A stretch of 64,000 nucleotides of DNA, taken from Gemmatimonadota bacterium. Its GTDB lineage: Bacteria; Gemmatimonadota; Gemmatimonadetes; Gemmatimonadales; Gemmatimonadaceae. The stretch is from assembly GCA_016871895.1 (NCBI GenBank), contig VHBO01000007.1, positions 1 to 64,000 on the forward strand. Direction: 5' to 3'. Shown here one piece after another: positions 60,892-64,000 of the stretch. Numbering within the stretch: the first letter of the stretch is position 1; every line of letters begins with the position of its first letter. Position numbers and translations under genes: made by a program. The notes beneath the pieces were generated by a model. The model saw only the letters and a list, made by a program, of their open reading frames with translations, was not told the origin of the DNA and did no database searches.

Positions 60892-61836
60892 TCAGTCCCC
60901 CTCGGCCCGACGCCAGGCTCGGAGCCGTGCGCTCCGCGCGCGGGGATTCCCGGCGATCTCCGTCTCCAACGCCACCACGCCCCGACGCGTGAGTAACGTC
61001 CCCGCCGCGACACCCGGGCAGGTGCACATCGGTTGCCGTGGCGGACAGGTGCAGGCGGTGCTCCACGCGCGGAACGACTGCTTCACGATCCGGTCCTCCC
61101 CCGAGTGATAGGCGATCACCGCGAGGACGCCGCCGGGCGCGAGTCGGTCACGGAGCGTCTCGAGGCCGCGCGCGAGGCCGCCGAGTTCGTCGTTGACCGC
61201 GATGCGGACGGCCTGGAAGAGCCGGGCGAACTCCCCGGGGCCGCTCCGTGCTCCGAGGACGGCGCGGATCGCCCCGACGAGATCATCGCTCACGGCGAAG
61301 GGATGCCGTTCCCGTCGGCGGATGATCTCCGCCGCGAGGCGAGCGGCCCGCGGCTCATCCCCCGCCTCGCGGAAGATCCGCGTCAACGTCGCGGCGTCAC
61401 TCTCCATCAGCCACGCGGCGGCATCGAGCGGCTGGGTCGGATTCATCCGCATATCGAGCAGCACCCCGGGGCGGAACGAAAATCCACGCGCATCGTCGTC
61501 GAGCTGGCGCGAGGAAACGCCGAGGTCGAGGAGGATCCCGTCGAGGCGCCGCCCCTCCAGCGCCGGGATCTCCTCGATCGCATCGTGGTTCCCGAGCACG
61601 GCCTCGAAGCGCCCGGCGATCCCGGCGGCCTGCAGGCGCGCGGTCGCGACCTCGAGCGCCGCCGGGTCCCGATCGAGCCCGATGACCCGATGTCCCGCCT
61701 CGAGGAGTGCCGCCGTGTGACCGCCACCGCCGAGGGTGCCGTCGAGGATCGTCTCGCATCCCGTGAGGAGCGAACAGACCTCCTCGACGAGGACGGGCGC
61801 GTGCCAGGCGGAGGCATAGGTCAGGGGCGTCGACAT
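60892..61836 (-). CDS. rsmH: 16S rRNA (cytosine1402-N4)-methyltransferase
   Basis: HAPVLVEEVCSLL; ILDGTLGGGGHTAALLEAG; VIAYHSGEDRIVKQSFR. Confidence 0.96.
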   Translation of the reverse strand: MSTPLTYASAWHAPVLVEEVCSLLTGCETILDGTLGGGGHTAALLEAGHRVIGLDRDPAALEVATARLQAAGIAGRFEAVLGNHDAIEEIPALEGRRLDGILLDLGVSSRQLDDDARGFSFRPGVLLDMRMNPTQPLDAAAWLMESDAATLTRIFREAGDEPRAARLAAEIIRRRERHPFAVSDDLVGAIRAVLGARSGPGEFARLFQAVRIAVNDELGGLARGLETLRDRLAPGGVLAVIAYHSGEDRIVKQSFRAWSTACTCPPRQPMCTCPGVAAGTLLTRRGVVALETEIAGNPRARSARLRAWRRAEGD

Positions 61837-61873
61837 TCGTGGATGAAAGATGGCGACGGACCCCCCGGATGCA

Positions 61874-61908
61874 CGACACCCGCCGGCGCAGGGCGCCGGC
61901 GGGTGTCG
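61874..61908. other. Strong perfect hairpin (16-bp stem, 3-nt loop) between the TPR gene and rsmH
   Basis: CGACACCCGCCGGCGC-agg-GCGCCGGCGGGTGTCG. Confidence 0.85.
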
Positions 61909-61929
61909 GTGCGCGCACTCAGCGCGACG

Positions 61930-63636
61930 TCACTTACAGAGCGTCGCGACCTGCCGATCGAGGTACGGGGTCAGCTGGTTGACCGCCCCGAGAATCTGCG
62001 CCGCCGCATCGGGCGAGGTCCGGCCTCCGCGCCGCGTGTACTCCATCGCGTCGTTGGTGGCGGCCTGCGCCGCCTTCGCCTCGTCACAGCTCTTGCTCGT
62101 GGGCAGGCCCGCGGCGAGGAGCTGCGCCTTGTAGAAGGACGAGACGCCGATCAGGAACGCGGCATTGCCCTTCAGGTTCGCGTCGGTGAGGGTCGAGTCG
62201 GCGAACTGGAGCGGCACGAGCGCCGCGTCCATCGACGCGATCTGCTTCGGATTCTCCGCCGCGGCCGCGCGGTAGAGCTTGTTGCCGATGCTGAGCGCGA
62301 AGCCGCCGATCTGATTCGCGTCATCGCCGGCGGTCCGGGCCTCTCGCAGCGCGGCGAGCGCGTCGGCGGTCTGCCCGAGGTCGTTGTACGAGACGGCGAT
62401 CTGGGTCCAGCCGTTCGGGATCTTCGGGTTGATCTCAAGCGCCTTGCGGGCCGCCGCGATCGACTCGAGGGCCTTCCCCTCGCGCTTCAGCGTCTGCGCG
62501 TAGAGCTGCCACAGGTCCGCGTCGCCCGGGTAGCGCGCCGTGCCGCGCCGCGCCGCGTCCGAGGCCTTGGTCATCTGGCTGTCGGCGGCGTAGAGCGCCG
62601 CGAGACGGGTGTAGAACGCCGCATCCGCGAGCGTCGAATCGAGCTGGATGAGCTCCTCGCCCGTGCGGGTGGCCGGCCCATACTCCTTGAGCGCGGCGAG
62701 CACCTTGAACTGGAGCTCGACGAGGGCGACGTCAACGGGGTTGTCGGCGACCGCCTTCACGACGACCTCCTTCGCGAGATCGAGCTTGCCACTCGCGGCG
62801 AGCGCGTCGATCACGCGTGACGCGAGCTGCGCATCCTGCGGATTCGTCGCCAGGAGCCGGATCAGGTATTGGTTGGCCTCGTCGGCGAGGCCGGCCGCCT
62901 TCGCCTGGTCCGCCGCGACGGCGAGCGCCGCCTTCGAGGTGGGATCGATCGCCAGGATCTCCTTCGCCATCTCGAGCTGCTCGGCCGCCGGGGCCTCGCG
63001 CCGGGCGAGGACGTTCATCTTGCAGTAGCGGACGAGCGTCGCCTGCGGATACGCGGCGATCCCCTCGTCCGCCGCCTTGACCGCCTCGTCGAACTTGTTG
63101 TCACGCGCCGCCGCCATGCAGGCCTTCTCATTGACGAGCTGTTTCCGCGCCTCGCGGATCAGGTCGACGAGCCCCGCCACCGCACGATCCGCGCGCGGAC
63201 CGGTCACCGCCGGAAGCGGCTGCGTGAGCGTGTTGTCGCGCGTCAGCACAATCGTCGCCTCGACCTTCACCCCGGCCCCATCGGGCACCACGCGCCCGCG
63301 GATGTAATCGTCGGCACGGAGCGCCTTGGCCAGCGCGGACTCATCGCTCGGCGGGAGCTGCTCGTTGATCGGGTACCCCGACGACTCGAGGAAGCTCACC
63401 ACGTCCTTGCGGTCGATGATCCAGAGGAGCCGCGACGGAAAGGCGCGGATCATCCGGTCACGCAGCGCGTCAGAGGCCTCCGGCCCCGCCACCGCGTCGG
63501 CGGAGGCGAACACCTGCACCAGGGACCGCGGCGTGTTGGGACCCGGCGGCGTGCGCGGCGGCTGCGCAGAGACCGTGGAGGTGACGGCGACCGCCGCGAG
63601 GGCGGAGACGAGACGAGCGTGGAACCGAGCCTTCAC
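61930..63636 (-). CDS. Exported TPR-repeat protein with N-terminal TolB-N/CsgG-like region
   Basis: Signal peptide; VFASADAVAGPEASDALRDRMIRAFPSRLLWIIDRKDVVSFLESSGY...ADDYIRGRVV; multiple TPR-like helical repeats. Confidence 0.7.
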   Translation of the reverse strand: MKARFHARLVSALAAVAVTSTVSAQPPRTPPGPNTPRSLVQVFASADAVAGPEASDALRDRMIRAFPSRLLWIIDRKDVVSFLESSGYPINEQLPPSDESALAKALRADDYIRGRVVPDGAGVKVEATIVLTRDNTLTQPLPAVTGPRADRAVAGLVDLIREARKQLVNEKACMAAARDNKFDEAVKAADEGIAAYPQATLVRYCKMNVLARREAPAAEQLEMAKEILAIDPTSKAALAVAADQAKAAGLADEANQYLIRLLATNPQDAQLASRVIDALAASGKLDLAKEVVVKAVADNPVDVALVELQFKVLAALKEYGPATRTGEELIQLDSTLADAAFYTRLAALYAADSQMTKASDAARRGTARYPGDADLWQLYAQTLKREGKALESIAAARKALEINPKIPNGWTQIAVSYNDLGQTADALAALREARTAGDDANQIGGFALSIGNKLYRAAAAENPKQIASMDAALVPLQFADSTLTDANLKGNAAFLIGVSSFYKAQLLAAGLPTSKSCDEAKAAQAATNDAMEYTRRGGRTSPDAAAQILGAVNQLTPYLDRQVATLCK

Positions 63637-63705
63637 GAGCGATTCCTCCAAGACGGTGACGAACAGATTCCTGCACTCCGACCCGGCCGCGCCGGGGCCC
63701 TGCGA

Positions 63706-63779
63706 TGGGCGAAGAGGGACTCGAACCCCCGACACCCTGCGTGTAAGGCAGGTGCTCTCACCAACTGAGCTATTCGCCC
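63706..63779 (-). tRNA. tRNA-Val(TAC)
   Basis: GGGCGAATAGCTCAGTTGGTGAGAGCACCTGCCTTACACGCAGGGTGTCGGGGGTTCGAGTCCCTCTTCGCCCA; cloverleaf complete; anticodon UAC in loop CTTACAC; CCA not encoded. Confidence 0.97.
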
Positions 63780-63801
63780 CAACCCGCCGTGCCGCGCTCC
63801 C

Positions 63802-63975
63802 TTACTTCAGGATCGCGACGGGGATGAGCACACAGTAGCCGAGCACGAGCAGGATGGGCGCCACGGTGATGCCCCCCCGCCACAGGTCAGCGTACCCCAC
63901 CGCCAACGAAGCGGCCGCCAATCCCCACCAGAGGGCAGACGACGCACGCACGGATGCCGACGGACTCTTCTCCAT
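63802..63975 (-). CDS. Small (57 aa) membrane protein, below the length cut-off of the supplied ORF track
   Basis: MEKSPSASVRASSALWWGLAAASLAVGYADLWRGGITVAPILLVLGYCVLIPVAILK; two hydrophobic segments; ATG and TAA present. Confidence 0.7.
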   Translation of the reverse strand: MEKSPSASVRASSALWWGLAAASLAVGYADLWRGGITVAPILLVLGYCVLIPVAILK

Positions 63976-64000
63976 AAGACGTGGGAGTCTAGACCGACCC

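Overview
GC-rich bacterial chromosome segment. Gene content and style look Gemmatimonadota-like, which is an inference from content only. About 54 CDS were recognised. All but one (mazG) are on the minus strand, and most are translationally coupled by 1-8 bp stop/start overlaps. The large blocks, given in transcription order from high to low coordinates, are as follows. (i) A tRNA-Val, an unlisted 57-aa membrane ORF and a TolB-N-like/TPR protein. (ii) A dcw cluster: rsmH-ftsL-ftsI(PASTA)-murE-murF-mraY-murD-ftsW-murG-murC-ftsQ-ftsA-ftsZ, then an M23 peptidase, a VWA-like protein, ftsY and recG. (iii) A 529-bp non-coding, hairpin-rich gap, then a CBS protein and asnS. (iv) deoC plus an ALDH16-like double-domain aldehyde dehydrogenase, mazG, alr, deoB and cdd. 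(v) An outer-membrane protein/lipoprotein pair, a REC-histidine kinase, miaB, comEC and fbp. (vi) A split methylmalonyl-CoA mutase large subunit, an FmdB-type protein, argS, a PfkB kinase and purM. (vii) Riboflavin genes (ribD-ribE-ribBA-ribH), nusB and a glycosyltransferase. (viii) A complete mannose-family PTS with HPr kinase (hprK-EIIA-EIIB-EIIC-EIID-HPr-EI), then metK. (ix) A cobalamin riboswitch with a terminator-like hairpin upstream of btuFCD-like genes. The window is mostly housekeeping. I found no convincing new defence or mobile system. The most interesting items are the PTS/HprK superoperon, the B12 riboswitch platform, the hairpin-rich intergenic region, the palindrome upstream of ftsZ, the ALDH16-deoC pair and several atypical domain architectures.
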